A DNA stretch of 64,000 nucleotides. Origin: Vibrio pomeroyi (GTDB taxonomy: Bacteria > Pseudomonadota > Gammaproteobacteria > Enterobacterales > Vibrionaceae). Below are positions 15,982-24,453 of this stretch, one piece after another. Where the stretch lies: the NCBI RefSeq assembly GCF_024347595.1, contig NZ_AP025507.1, positions 248,001-312,000 of the forward strand, read 5' to 3'. Made by a program: the position numbers and the translations under genes. The notes under the pieces were generated by a model. That model was not told the DNA's origin, searched no databases, and was given only the letters and a program-made list of their open reading frames with translations. Positions within the stretch are counted from its first letter, which is position 1; each line of letters starts with the position of its first letter.

Positions 15982-17408
15982 GCGACATTCTATGGATACG
16001 ACGAGACCTGCGGATTCACGATAACCCAGCTCTCGTCTCTGCAGTTGAAAACGGCGTCTCTATCGCCGTTTTTATTTCAACTCCGCAGCAATGGCAACAA
16101 CATCACCTTGCTCCAATAAAAGCAGACTTCATTTACCGTCACCTCAAGCAGCTCGAATCGCAGCTCGCGGAATTCGGTATCACCCTACTGCACCTCAAAG
16201 CCACAGATTTTTACGACCAAGCCACAAAGCTTATCGACTTGTGCAAACAGCTCGATTCTCAGTCTATTTACGCCAATTCAGAACCGGAAGTGGATGAGCA
16301 AGCTCGCGACCAACAACTCATCTCACGCGGTGTGAACCTCCAAATCAGCGATTGCGACGTGATGCTGCCATTGGGTAGCGTACTTAACCAGCAAGGCGAG
16401 ATGTTCAAGGTATTCACTCCCTTCAAAAACGCTTGGTTAAAACAGGTTCAAGCTAAAGGCATCCAATGCAGCCATGCTCCAGTGATGCCAGCTCAAAGCC
16501 CTCGATACCAATGTTCAGAAACGCAGTTACCTGACAGCCTTTCTGCCTATCGACTTGCCGATGATTACGACTTCGACTTCCCTCGCGTTGATTCAAATCG
16601 TTGGCCAATGAGCGAAGATGTACTAAACAGCGTGATCCCTAATTTCTTGGCTAACAAAGTCAACGATTATGCACACCTGAGAGACATCCCTTCCGTCAAA
16701 GGCACCTCTGGCCTGTCACCTTACTTAACGATCGGTGCAGTGAGCCCAAGATGGTTAGCAATTCAATTGATTCAGCAACAACCAGATCTGCTGTTTGACT
16801 CGCAATTGCCTGCCTTTTCTTGGCTTAATGAATTGATTTGGCGAGATTTTTATAAGCATTTAATGTTTCATCATCCTAAACTGGTTAAAGGCGCTAACTT
16901 TCAACAAAAGTACAATGGCTTAGATTGGTATCAGGATCACCCAAGCTTCAAAGCTTGGTGTGAAGGGAGAACCGGCTATCCGTTAGTTGATGCTGCTATG
17001 CGCCAATTGGTTGATACAGGTTGGATGCACAACAGGCTAAGAATGGTGGTGGCGAGCTTCCTGACCAAACACCTGCTGATTGACTGGCGTTGGGGTGAGC
17101 GATTCTTTATGACGCACCTTATCGATGGCGATTTCAGCGCTAACAACGGTGGTTGGCAGTGGGCTTCAAGTACTGGCTGTGATGCTCAACCTTACTTTCG
17201 AATTTTCAATCCAATCACCCAGAGTGAAAAGTTTGATCCGAAAGGAATTTTTATTCGTAAGTACATACCAGAGCTGCAAAATATTCCAGACAAGCATGTG
17301 CATTTCCCACATGATTACATTGCAAAAAATGGAATTAACAGCGAATACTGGCAACCCATCGTTGAACACAAAGAAGCACGATTGAGAGCCTTAGCCTTTT
17401 TCAAATAA
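15978..17408 (+). CDS. phrB: deoxyribodipyrimidine (CPD) photolyase
   Basis: Uses blue light to split UV-made pyrimidine dimers. The 476 residues have the N-terminal antenna domain (ILWIRRDLRIHDNPAL) and the FAD domain with GTSGLSPYLTIGAVSPR, WLNELIWRDFYKH, GYPLVDAAMRQL, TGWMHNRLRMV and WQWASSTGCDAQPYFRIFNP, all class I signatures. The only in-frame start is TTG at 15978, inside the stop of the gene before (TTGA), so translation is coupled and probably moderate. It sits in the ECF/ChrR locus, as photolyase does in the R. sphaeroides RpoE regulon. Confidence 0.95.
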   Translation: MSDILWIRRDLRIHDNPALVSAVENGVSIAVFISTPQQWQQHHLAPIKADFIYRHLKQLESQLAEFGITLLHLKATDFYDQATKLIDLCKQLDSQSIYANSEPEVDEQARDQQLISRGVNLQISDCDVMLPLGSVLNQQGEMFKVFTPFKNAWLKQVQAKGIQCSHAPVMPAQSPRYQCSETQLPDSLSAYRLADDYDFDFPRVDSNRWPMSEDVLNSVIPNFLANKVNDYAHLRDIPSVKGTSGLSPYLTIGAVSPRWLAIQLIQQQPDLLFDSQLPAFSWLNELIWRDFYKHLMFHHPKLVKGANFQQKYNGLDWYQDHPSFKAWCEGRTGYPLVDAAMRQLVDTGWMHNRLRMVVASFLTKHLLIDWRWGERFFMTHLIDGDFSANNGGWQWASSTGCDAQPYFRIFNPITQSEKFDPKGIFIRKYIPELQNIPDKHVHFPHDYIAKNGINSEYWQPIVEHKEARLRALAFFK

Positions 17409-17422
17409 TTAGAGTGAACATT

Positions 17423-17854
17423 ATGGATAACTCTCTATGGCTTGATAACTTTCTCAACATGTATCGAGAACTCGGAACCGACAATTTCGACGTGCTAAAG
17501 ACGGTTTATCACCCTGATATCGAATTCCAAGATCCGCTGCATCATGTCAGCGGAATTGCTGCGCTCACTCATTACTTCGAGAACATCTACACGCAAGTGA
17601 CCAGCTGTGATTTCCACATCGAGCACGTTTTTGAAGCCAATGGCGAAGCCGCGGTGTATTGGACGATGCAATTCGCTCACAAGCAGTTGAACGGTCAAAA
17701 GCCTATCGAAGTTCAAGGCCACAGCCACCTGAAGATGCTCGATGACCAAGTGATCTATCACAGAGACTATCTCGACGTCGGCTCTATGTTGTATGAGCAC
17801 ATTCCTGTATTGGGCTGCGCAATCAAATCCATCAAGAAAAGAGCGAGCCGATAA
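17423..17854 (+). CDS. NTF2-like (SnoaL-type) protein
   Basis: 143 residues with the cone-shaped NTF2 pattern: YRELGTDNFDVLKTVYHPDIEFQDPLHHVSG at the start, then strands EAAVYWTMQF, QGHSHLKML and VIYHRDYLDV. No catalytic residues can be assigned. A GTG at 17414 is also in frame, but ATG 17423 is preferred. Its stop overlaps the next ATG by one base. In this position it accompanies the SDR, FAD oxidoreductase, DUF1365 and Cfa genes, a set often found together, so a role in lipid modification is likely but unproven. Confidence 0.82.
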   Translation: MDNSLWLDNFLNMYRELGTDNFDVLKTVYHPDIEFQDPLHHVSGIAALTHYFENIYTQVTSCDFHIEHVFEANGEAAVYWTMQFAHKQLNGQKPIEVQGHSHLKMLDDQVIYHRDYLDVGSMLYEHIPVLGCAIKSIKKRASR

Positions 17855-18585
17855 TGCGTATTATGATCACAGGCGCGACTTCAGGTATCGGCCAATCACT
17901 GACTCTCGATTATGCTCAACAAGGGCATCAGGTGATTGCTTGTGGCCGCAACCCAGACAAGCTACAAGCCTTAGTCGATTCCCACGAGACGGATTTATCC
18001 CACTCATCGATAGAGCCACTTTGTTTTGATCTAACCGACCACCACAACTTCCCTGAGCTAGACCAAGACCAGCCGCTCGACCTGTTGATTTTGAACGCGG
18101 GGGATTGTGAGTACATCGATGACCCAATGAATTTTGATGCCGAGCTTTTCGAGCGCGTCATCAACATTAACTTAATCTCCATTGGCTACGCCTTAAAAGC
18201 GTGGCTCAAAAATATCAAACCCGGCGGTCGCTTGGTTTTGGTAAGCTCCAGCGCCAGCTTTTTGCCTTTGCCTAGAGCCGAGGCTTATGGCGCTTCAAAG
18301 GCGGCACTCACGTATTTAGGAAGAACACTTTCGGTTGATTTGGCTCAGCACGATATCCATGTCTCAATTGTGCACCCTGGCTTCGTAGAAACGCCATTAA
18401 CCGAGCGAAATACGTTCTCTATGCCTATGATTATTAGTAGTGAGGCCGCAACTCAGCGAATCGTAACCGGTATTGCTCAAGGAAAGAGTGAGATCGATTT
18501 CCCAAGACGATTCATCATGTTGATGAAGCTATTAAGAATGCTTCCAACTCCAGTTTGGCAAAAACTCGCTTCAAGGATGGTATAA
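17854..18585 (+). CDS. short-chain dehydrogenase/reductase
   Basis: NAD(P)-dependent oxidoreductase of 243 residues. It has the cofactor motif TGATSGIGQ (about 6-14), NAG (DLLILNAGD) at about 85, the catalytic serine in VSSSAS and YGASK with Tyr and Lys at about 150. The C-terminal 30 residues are basic and hydrophobic (RRFIMLMKLLRMLP), which may bring it to the membrane. ATG overlaps the previous stop (TAATG). Substrate unknown; the neighbours suggest a lipid. Confidence 0.9.
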   Translation: MRIMITGATSGIGQSLTLDYAQQGHQVIACGRNPDKLQALVDSHETDLSHSSIEPLCFDLTDHHNFPELDQDQPLDLLILNAGDCEYIDDPMNFDAELFERVININLISIGYALKAWLKNIKPGGRLVLVSSSASFLPLPRAEAYGASKAALTYLGRTLSVDLAQHDIHVSIVHPGFVETPLTERNTFSMPMIISSEAATQRIVTGIAQGKSEIDFPRRFIMLMKLLRMLPTPVWQKLASRMV

Positions 18586-18587
18586 CA

Positions 18588-19859
18588 ATGAAGAAAATCG
18601 CCATTATTGGTTCAGGTATCTCTGGACTCACTTGCGCGCACATATTAGATAAGCACCACGACGTAACAGTATTCGAAAAAAATGATTACGTTGGGGGGCA
18701 CACCGCCACCGTTGATATTGAACATCAAGGCTCGGCGTTTTCTATCGACACTGGCTTTATCGTATTCAACGATCGAACGTATCCAAATTTCAATCAACTC
18801 CTCGAACAACTAGGCGTCGAAAGGCAACCCACCGAGATGAGTTTCAGCGTTCACAACACAACCACCAAGTTTGAATACAACGGCCACAGCATTAATTCTC
18901 TGTTTGCTCAACGAAGTAATATCTTCAAACCGCAGTTCTGGTCGTTGGTTTCTGACATTCTTAAGTTCAACAAATTGTGTAAAGCACAATTCGAAAGCAA
19001 TGTGTTTACTCCCGACGTTACCCTTGGCAGTTTCTTGCGTAATAACCAGTTTTCTGACTTCTTTAGCCAGCACTACATTCTGCCGATGGGCGCCGCTATT
19101 TGGTCGACAAGCTTAGAAGAGATGGAAGAGTTTGAGCTTAAGTTCTTTATTCAGTTTTTCTACAACCACGGCCTGCTCGACATTGCTAACCGCCCGCAGT
19201 GGTATGTGATCCCTAAAGGGTCTCGCTCTTATGTTGAGATCATCCTTTCGCGTTTGAACAAACCAGTCGCGTTGAATACATCAATCAAGCAGGTCACCCG
19301 CCAAGAGTCTGGCATTACCATCGAGTTTGAAGATGGCGTTACGCAAGACTTCGATGAAGTGATATTTGCTTGTCACTCAGACCAAGCCCTACGCCTACTT
19401 GGTGACGCGACCGAACATGAGCAGCAGGTACTGGGCGAGATCCCTTACAGCCGCAATGAAGTGGTTCTGCACACAGACACCAACCTGCTGCCAGACAGAA
19501 AGCTAGCGTGGGCGAGCTGGAACTACATGCTCGACGGCAACAGCCAACGACCAGCTTGTGTGACGTACAACATGAACATCCTGCAAGGTATCGAAACCCA
19601 AGACACATTCTGTGTGACCTTGAATCAGAGTGAAGCGATTGACCCAGAGAAAATCATTCGAAGCTTTGTGTATCACCACCCTGTTCTGAATTCGAACACG
19701 GTGAACGCACAGCAACAACGTGAAAAAATCTGCGGCCAAAATAAGACTCACTTTGCAGGCGCCTACTGGTACAACGGATTCCATGAAGATGGCGTCCACA
19801 GCGCACTCGATGTGACAAAACGCTTCGGTCTAGATTTGAGTACGAGTTCAGCACTATGA
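18588..19859 (+). CDS. FAD-dependent amine-oxidase-like oxidoreductase
   Basis: 423 residues with an N-terminal FAD motif IAIIGSGISGLTCAHIL followed by FEKNDYVGGHTATV, typical of flavin amine oxidases and desaturases. The distal part has ACHSDQALRLLG and FAGAYWYNGFHEDGVHSAL. This family is usually encoded beside DUF1365 and Cfa, as here, and has been linked to fatty-acyl modification. The start is ATG 18588, with AAGGAT before it; a longer frame from 18555 lies within the previous gene. It overlaps DUF1365 by four bases (ATGA). Confidence 0.9.
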   Translation: MKKIAIIGSGISGLTCAHILDKHHDVTVFEKNDYVGGHTATVDIEHQGSAFSIDTGFIVFNDRTYPNFNQLLEQLGVERQPTEMSFSVHNTTTKFEYNGHSINSLFAQRSNIFKPQFWSLVSDILKFNKLCKAQFESNVFTPDVTLGSFLRNNQFSDFFSQHYILPMGAAIWSTSLEEMEEFELKFFIQFFYNHGLLDIANRPQWYVIPKGSRSYVEIILSRLNKPVALNTSIKQVTRQESGITIEFEDGVTQDFDEVIFACHSDQALRLLGDATEHEQQVLGEIPYSRNEVVLHTDTNLLPDRKLAWASWNYMLDGNSQRPACVTYNMNILQGIETQDTFCVTLNQSEAIDPEKIIRSFVYHHPVLNSNTVNAQQQREKICGQNKTHFAGAYWYNGFHEDGVHSALDVTKRFGLDLSTSSAL

Positions 19860-20662
19860 ACACGCACACCATGACATCCGACATGGGGATCGCATCCGAA
19901 AAGAGTGAAGAGCTCAGCGGGATCTATTGGGGTAACGTAAGACACCGCCGTTTTGGCGACATCACCCACGAGTTCAGTTACCAGCTTTATATGATGGGGT
20001 TGGATCTTGATGAACTGCCCCAAACCACAGTGCGCAGTGCGCTGTTCGGAACTCGATGGTATAACCCGATTCGCTTTGTCGAATCGGATTATCTCGCTGA
20101 AAAAAAAGAAAATGTCTCAACGGATGAACCTAAATCACTCAAGCAACGTATAGCTTCCAAAGTGCAACAACTTGGTGGGGTTTGGTCTGATTCAAACCGT
20201 GTGACGATGCTGGCTCAGTGCCGCTGTCTAGGTATCTATTTTAGCCCAATCAACTGCTTCTTCTGTTATGACGAAACAGGCGATTGCAAATATATGTTGG
20301 CTGAAGTGAGTAACACGCCTTGGCGAGAAAGACACTACTACCTCATCGACATGCACCAAGAGCTGAAGGTAAAGAAAGAGTTTCACGTTTCGCCGTTCAT
20401 GGACTTAAACATGACCTATTTTTGGAAGATTAAGCCACCAGCGAAACGAACACTCGTTCACATCGAAAGCCGCAGAAGCGACAAAATTTTCGATGCGACA
20501 CTGGCACTGACTAAGCAGTCTGTGACCAAGAAAAACATTAGACGAACGGTATTCAAGATTCCGGCAATGACGATAAAAGTCGTGATGGGAATCTATTATC
20601 AGGCTCTCAAATTATTCCTGAAAAAAGTACCATTCGTGGCGCACCCAGACTCAACGTCTTAG
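19856..20662 (+). CDS. DUF1365 protein
   Basis: 268 residues of the DUF1365 family, whose activity is not firmly known. Seen here: GNVRHRRFGDITHEFSYQLY near the start, then LAQCRCLGIYFSPINCFFCYD and VSNTPWRERHYYL in the middle, and KKEFHVSPFMDLNMTYFW further on. ATG at 19856 overlaps the previous stop. The conserved pairing with the FAD oxidoreductase and Cfa points to a role in making modified membrane fatty acids. Confidence 0.9.
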   Translation: MNTHTMTSDMGIASEKSEELSGIYWGNVRHRRFGDITHEFSYQLYMMGLDLDELPQTTVRSALFGTRWYNPIRFVESDYLAEKKENVSTDEPKSLKQRIASKVQQLGGVWSDSNRVTMLAQCRCLGIYFSPINCFFCYDETGDCKYMLAEVSNTPWRERHYYLIDMHQELKVKKEFHVSPFMDLNMTYFWKIKPPAKRTLVHIESRRSDKIFDATLALTKQSVTKKNIRRTVFKIPAMTIKVVMGIYYQALKLFLKKVPFVAHPDSTS

Positions 20663-20778
20663 CGCTTCACAGTAACTAAATAGTACAGCTCAATTAGCGA
20701 CTCGGGTGAGCTAAAACCAAAGAACAGCACCCGACTTTAGTTGGCAAAAAGTTAGAATGAATTCTCAGCGAGGTTTAC

Positions 20779-22059
20779 ATGGAACAGCTTGCAAAACAAA
20801 ACAACAACATTGAACAACAAGCTAATGCCGTTGCTGTTTCAAGCAACTGTAAATATCGAGCTTTAATCTTCAAGGTGTTAGAACGCCTGCAATTCGCAAC
20901 GCTTGAAATCATTGAGCGCGATCAGCATTCAGTGTTTGGTGATCGAGAAGCAGACTTGAAAGGTCGAATCGTGATTCATGATGCGACCTTTTTTAGAGAT
21001 GTTGTCATCAACGGCAGTATTGGTGCATCCGAAGCCTACATTGATGGTAAATGGACTAGCCCGAATCTGACTCGTGTTATCCAAATCATGGCGCGCAACC
21101 AAGCGCAACTAGACGAGTTGGACGACAAGACTCAGTGGATATCTCGCATAAAAAATCTGCTACTGCGCCGTAAGAATGCCAATACCGAGCAAGGATCTAA
21201 ACGCAACATTCTCGCTCACTACGACATCGGAAACGAACTATACGAGCGATTCCTAGACAGCTCAATGCAATACTCATCGGCTATCTACAGCAAAGACGCG
21301 TTAACCCTTTCTAAAGCCCAACAAAACAAGATGAAAACCATCTGTGAGCGTTTAGAACTTTCAGAATCGGATAGCGTGGTTGAGATAGGCACTGGCTGGG
21401 GCGGCTTAGCGATATTTATGGCTCAACATTATGGCTGCCACGTGACGACCACTACCATTTCAGACGCTCAGCACGAGCTTGCTGAACAACGCGTGAAAGC
21501 GCTTGGTTTAACCGACAAAATCACCCTGCTTAAAGAGGATTATCGTAACCTCACTGGTGAGTATGACAAGTTGGTCTCTATTGAGATGATCGAAGCGGTG
21601 GGACACGAATATCTGCAAACCTTCTTTGAGAAGTGTTCTTCGTTACTGAAACCTTCAGGCAAGATGTTGATTCAAGCCATCACCATTGCTGACAGTCGTT
21701 ATGAGAAGTACCGTAAAGGTGTCGACTTTATTCAGAAGTACATCTTCCCGGGTGGCTGTTTACCTTCCGTTTCAGTCATGACCCAACATCTTGCGACCAG
21801 CACTGACCTTGTGGTTCAAGAAGTTGACGACATCGGCCTGCACTATGCTCGCACACTGAACGACTGGAATGTTGCCTTTGAAAATAGTTGGGAAGAGCTA
21901 GAGTCTCTGGGTTATTCAGAAGAGTTTAAGCGCCTGTGGATCTTCTACTTCTGCTACTGTGAAGGCGCATTCTTAGAACGCGTGATAAGCACTCACCATG
22001 TTGTAGCCAGAAAACCTCGTTACTTTGGAGCAAAAGATGAAACGGTTTTGGATTATTAA
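20779..22059 (+). CDS. cfa: cyclopropane-fatty-acyl-phospholipid synthase
   Basis: Uses S-adenosylmethionine to add a methylene group across double bonds of membrane phospholipid acyl chains. The 426 residues have the family segments ILAHYDIGNELYERFLD and MQYSSAIY (about 145-170), the SAM motif VVEIGTGWGGLAIFMA (about 198-213), and SIEMIEAVGHEY. A homologue of this class is in the R. sphaeroides RpoE regulon. It starts after a 116-base gap, so an extra promoter is possible, though I see no TGATCC there. The next gene overlaps its end by 23 bases. Confidence 0.95.
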   Translation: MEQLAKQNNNIEQQANAVAVSSNCKYRALIFKVLERLQFATLEIIERDQHSVFGDREADLKGRIVIHDATFFRDVVINGSIGASEAYIDGKWTSPNLTRVIQIMARNQAQLDELDDKTQWISRIKNLLLRRKNANTEQGSKRNILAHYDIGNELYERFLDSSMQYSSAIYSKDALTLSKAQQNKMKTICERLELSESDSVVEIGTGWGGLAIFMAQHYGCHVTTTTISDAQHELAEQRVKALGLTDKITLLKEDYRNLTGEYDKLVSIEMIEAVGHEYLQTFFEKCSSLLKPSGKMLIQAITIADSRYEKYRKGVDFIQKYIFPGGCLPSVSVMTQHLATSTDLVVQEVDDIGLHYARTLNDWNVAFENSWEELESLGYSEEFKRLWIFYFCYCEGAFLERVISTHHVVARKPRYFGAKDETVLDY

Positions 22060-22561
22060 TCTCGTTCTGTTTCAAGCGACCTGGGTTTGCAGTGCATTTT
22101 TTACCGCGCAAGCCACGTTCATCGCGCCACTGATTGTGGCCGTGCACTTCGTGCTCTCCCCAACCCGCAATCGCGATCTGAAAATACTCTGTTTACTTCC
22201 ATTGGGGCTATTACTCGATAGCCTCATGCTCCACTTCGGCGTGTTTGCCGTCGATTCTGAAATTGCCAATCAATCATGGTTTCCTGTGTGGCTCATCTGC
22301 CTATGGATCATGTTTTTGATTAGCTTCAATCACAGCCTTAATTGGCTTTTAAAATGCTCGAAAGTGATCTTGTTCGCCATAGGGTTCGTAGCAGGTACTA
22401 GTAGTTATTGGGGAGGCATCAAAGCAGGCGCCCTTCTTACTACTTGGCCAGATGCATCGGTAGTTGCTGCCCTTGCAATGAGTTGGGGGATTTTGTTGCC
22501 CTTACTGGTGGCCGCCTACTCCAACTTAGTACAACCTGAAATGGCAAGCACAACGAGGTGA
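22037..22561 (+). CDS. DUF2878 membrane protein
   Basis: 174 residues, almost all hydrophobic, with about five or six membrane helices (for example FWIINLVLFQATWVCSAFF and WFPVWLICLWIMFLISF). Function unknown. The start ATG 22037 is preferred over TTG 22025 because GGAG lies six bases before it. It overlaps the end of cfa, so it is translationally coupled to it and probably works with the lipid-modifying enzymes in the inner membrane. Confidence 0.85.
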   Translation: MKRFWIINLVLFQATWVCSAFFTAQATFIAPLIVAVHFVLSPTRNRDLKILCLLPLGLLLDSLMLHFGVFAVDSEIANQSWFPVWLICLWIMFLISFNHSLNWLLKCSKVILFAIGFVAGTSSYWGGIKAGALLTTWPDASVVAALAMSWGILLPLLVAAYSNLVQPEMASTTR

Positions 22562-22564
22562 CTT

Positions 22565-23188
22565 ATGGCTTATTCACGCAACCCTGCACAAGCGTTCAAA
22601 TCAGAGAGCGGCACTAGTCGCGTTGGTGCACTATTAAACTTATATACTCAAACTACTCATACGCAGACCGCTCATTCACAGACAAAGAGCAAACTCTTCG
22701 GCTTCATCACTCTATCTTTAATCTTTGCCGCGCTGATATTCACAGCAAGCGCGAAAGCCTCTGCGGTCGATGACTTAAACAAACGCGGCCAAGGCGAAAT
22801 GAGCTATTTGTTTTGGACGCTCTACTCTGCTGAGTTCTACACCACACCAACCAACTCTGAACGGGCACTCAAGCTTGAATATTACCGCGCTATCGACAGC
22901 AAAGACTTAGTCGATGCTACCGAAGACCAATGGAACAAACTTGGCTACTCAAATAACAGCATTCAGCGTTGGTTGAAGCCTTTGTACGCGATGTGGCCAA
23001 ACGTAGAAGTAGGAAGCACGCTCACCATTCGTGTCGCTGAAGACAATGTAAGCCGCTTTTACTTTGATGAGCAACCTATCGGGGTAATCCAAGACAAACA
23101 GTTCGGCGAGGCCTTCTTAGCTATCTGGTTATCTGAAAACACATCCGAACCCGGTCTTCGCAAACAACTATTAGGTCTAAATAAATGA
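22565..23188 (+). CDS. chalcone-isomerase-like exported protein
   Basis: 207 residues with an N-terminal membrane or signal segment (LFGFITLSLIFAALIFTASAKA, about 44-66) after an unusually long 43-residue Thr/Gln-rich tail. The rest resembles the bacterial chalcone-isomerase-like family (YLFWTLYSAEFYTT, LKLEYYRAIDSKDLVDAT, IQRWLKPLYAMWPNVEVGS), which probably bind fatty acids rather than flavonoids. The true start may be internal, but no better ATG with a ribosome site is clear. It overlaps the next gene by four bases. Confidence 0.82.
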   Translation: MAYSRNPAQAFKSESGTSRVGALLNLYTQTTHTQTAHSQTKSKLFGFITLSLIFAALIFTASAKASAVDDLNKRGQGEMSYLFWTLYSAEFYTTPTNSERALKLEYYRAIDSKDLVDATEDQWNKLGYSNNSIQRWLKPLYAMWPNVEVGSTLTIRVAEDNVSRFYFDEQPIGVIQDKQFGEAFLAIWLSENTSEPGLRKQLLGLNK

Positions 23189-23727
23189 GTCCAAAAACAA
23201 AAATAATAAAATACGCTCTAGCACTGCTTTCTCTCACTTGGCTAGCGGGTTGTGGCTCTGCAAGTTTAGATAACCACGTAGACACCACTCCCGAGCTCAA
23301 ACTTGAAACTTTCTTCAATGGCGAGTTAATGGCCTACGGCATCGTGCTCGACCGTTCTGGCAATTTACTGCGCCGCTTCGACGCCAAGCTTATCGCCACA
23401 TGGGACGGTGACAACGGAGAGATAAAAGAGTGGTTCTCTTTCGCCGATGGTGAGCGTTCGACCCGAGTTTGGAACCTGATAAAAACCGGCGAAAACACCT
23501 ATTCCGGTACTGCCAATGATGTAGTAGGTACCGCTTACGGCGAGACCCAAGGTTCGGCTCTGTATTGGAAATACGACTTAGAAATAGAAGTCGACGGCAG
23601 CACTTATGAAGTCGTCTTAGATGATTGGATGTTCTTAATGGATGAGAAACGATTGTTCAATAAAACCGAGATGTCTAAATTCGGTTTTAAGGTCGGAGAG
23701 GTTATCTTGTACATCGAGAAAATCTGA
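23185..23727 (+). CDS. DUF3833 lipoprotein
   Basis: 180 residues with a lipoprotein signal (LALLSLTWLAGC, lipid on the cysteine at about 23). The mature part has ETFFNGELMAYGIVLDRSGNLLRRF, typical of DUF3833. The residue after the cysteine is glycine, not aspartate, so sorting to the outer membrane is expected. It is the last gene of the locus; a strong terminator follows. Its function is unknown; neighbours suggest a lipid-handling role in the envelope. Confidence 0.88.
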   Translation: MSPKTKIIKYALALLSLTWLAGCGSASLDNHVDTTPELKLETFFNGELMAYGIVLDRSGNLLRRFDAKLIATWDGDNGEIKEWFSFADGERSTRVWNLIKTGENTYSGTANDVVGTAYGETQGSALYWKYDLEIEVDGSTYEVVLDDWMFLMDEKRLFNKTEMSKFGFKVGEVILYIEKI

Positions 23728-23769
23728 TGATTGGGCCTTAGCTTCACATGATTTGGTTAGCCTTTAATT

Positions 23770-23809
23770 ACAGCCCACGACGACATGTTGTGGGCTGTTT
23801 TGTTTGTTC
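23770..23809 (+). terminator. terminator of the ECF/ChrR-linked locus
   Basis: A perfect 9-base stem ACAGCCCAC/GTGGGCTGT with an 11-base loop is followed by TTTTGTTTGTT. Confidence 0.9.
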
Positions 23810-23954
23810 CCGCGAATTGCATACCTGAAAGATCAAGCCTCTGTGCTAAGATGCGCCACCAGCATACAAATGGGCTAGACTCATACTCAGTAGTTCCTGT
23901 TTGTTTCGCTTAGCGTAGATTCCCTACCATGATTAATTGAAAAGGCTTTAAAGC

Positions 23955-24218
23955 ATGAGCAAGTTGACCTCAGCGGAGCGTAAAGCTCGCGACAATGAAC
24001 GTTTCTCACAACGCGTAAACGACCGCAGAGAAAAAGGTGAAGACGTAGTTGCTTACGCACTGACCAACAAAAAAGCAGTGAAATTCCTGACTAAGTCAGA
24101 GAAAAAGCGCCTTAACGAGATGAAAGCGACTCTCCAAGAAGAGAAGCGAGTTAAAGAACAAGAAGAGCTTAACCGAATCGAAGACGCGTTCACTGTTAAG
24201 CAGTTCGACGACGAATAA
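23955..24218 (+). CDS. small charged helical protein, unknown
   Basis: 87 residues, strongly charged and probably one long helix or coiled coil (LTKSEKKRLNEMKATLQEEKRVKEQEELNRIEDA split over 45-78). I do not recognise a named family. No signal peptide or membrane segment. It has its own terminator, and the high Lys/Glu content suggests binding to RNA, ribosome or another protein, which is a guess. Confidence 0.7.
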   Translation: MSKLTSAERKARDNERFSQRVNDRREKGEDVVAYALTNKKAVKFLTKSEKKRLNEMKATLQEEKRVKEQEELNRIEDAFTVKQFDDE

Positions 24219-24234
24219 TCACTTCTGATTGCTC

Positions 24235-24263
24235 AAAAGCGCTGGCTCTATGCTGGCGCTTTT
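24235..24263 (+). terminator. terminator
   Basis: AAAAGCGC pairs with GCGCTTTT just after the small charged gene. The T-run is part of the stem. Confidence 0.75.
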
Positions 24264-24453
24264 ACTTTCTGACGCACTTAACTCTCTCAATGCGCATTAA
24301 TTTTCCCTTTCATCTCACTCGTCTCTAATCTCTAATCTCAGCTTTACCGAGCAGTGAATCAATCAAGCCATCCGCCAACTTTAGCCCTAGATCTCAGAAA
24401 AACTCGTCTCAGCCCCTTACTATCTCGATTCAATTCTACAAATCTAAGACAGT

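Noticed and set aside
16633..16638. TGATCC inside the photolyase gene as an internal ECF promoter
   Set aside because: No TA at the right distance and no gene start suitably placed downstream.
19207..19212. TGATCC inside the FAD oxidoreductase gene
   Set aside because: Codons of a conserved segment, with no suitable -10 partner or downstream start.
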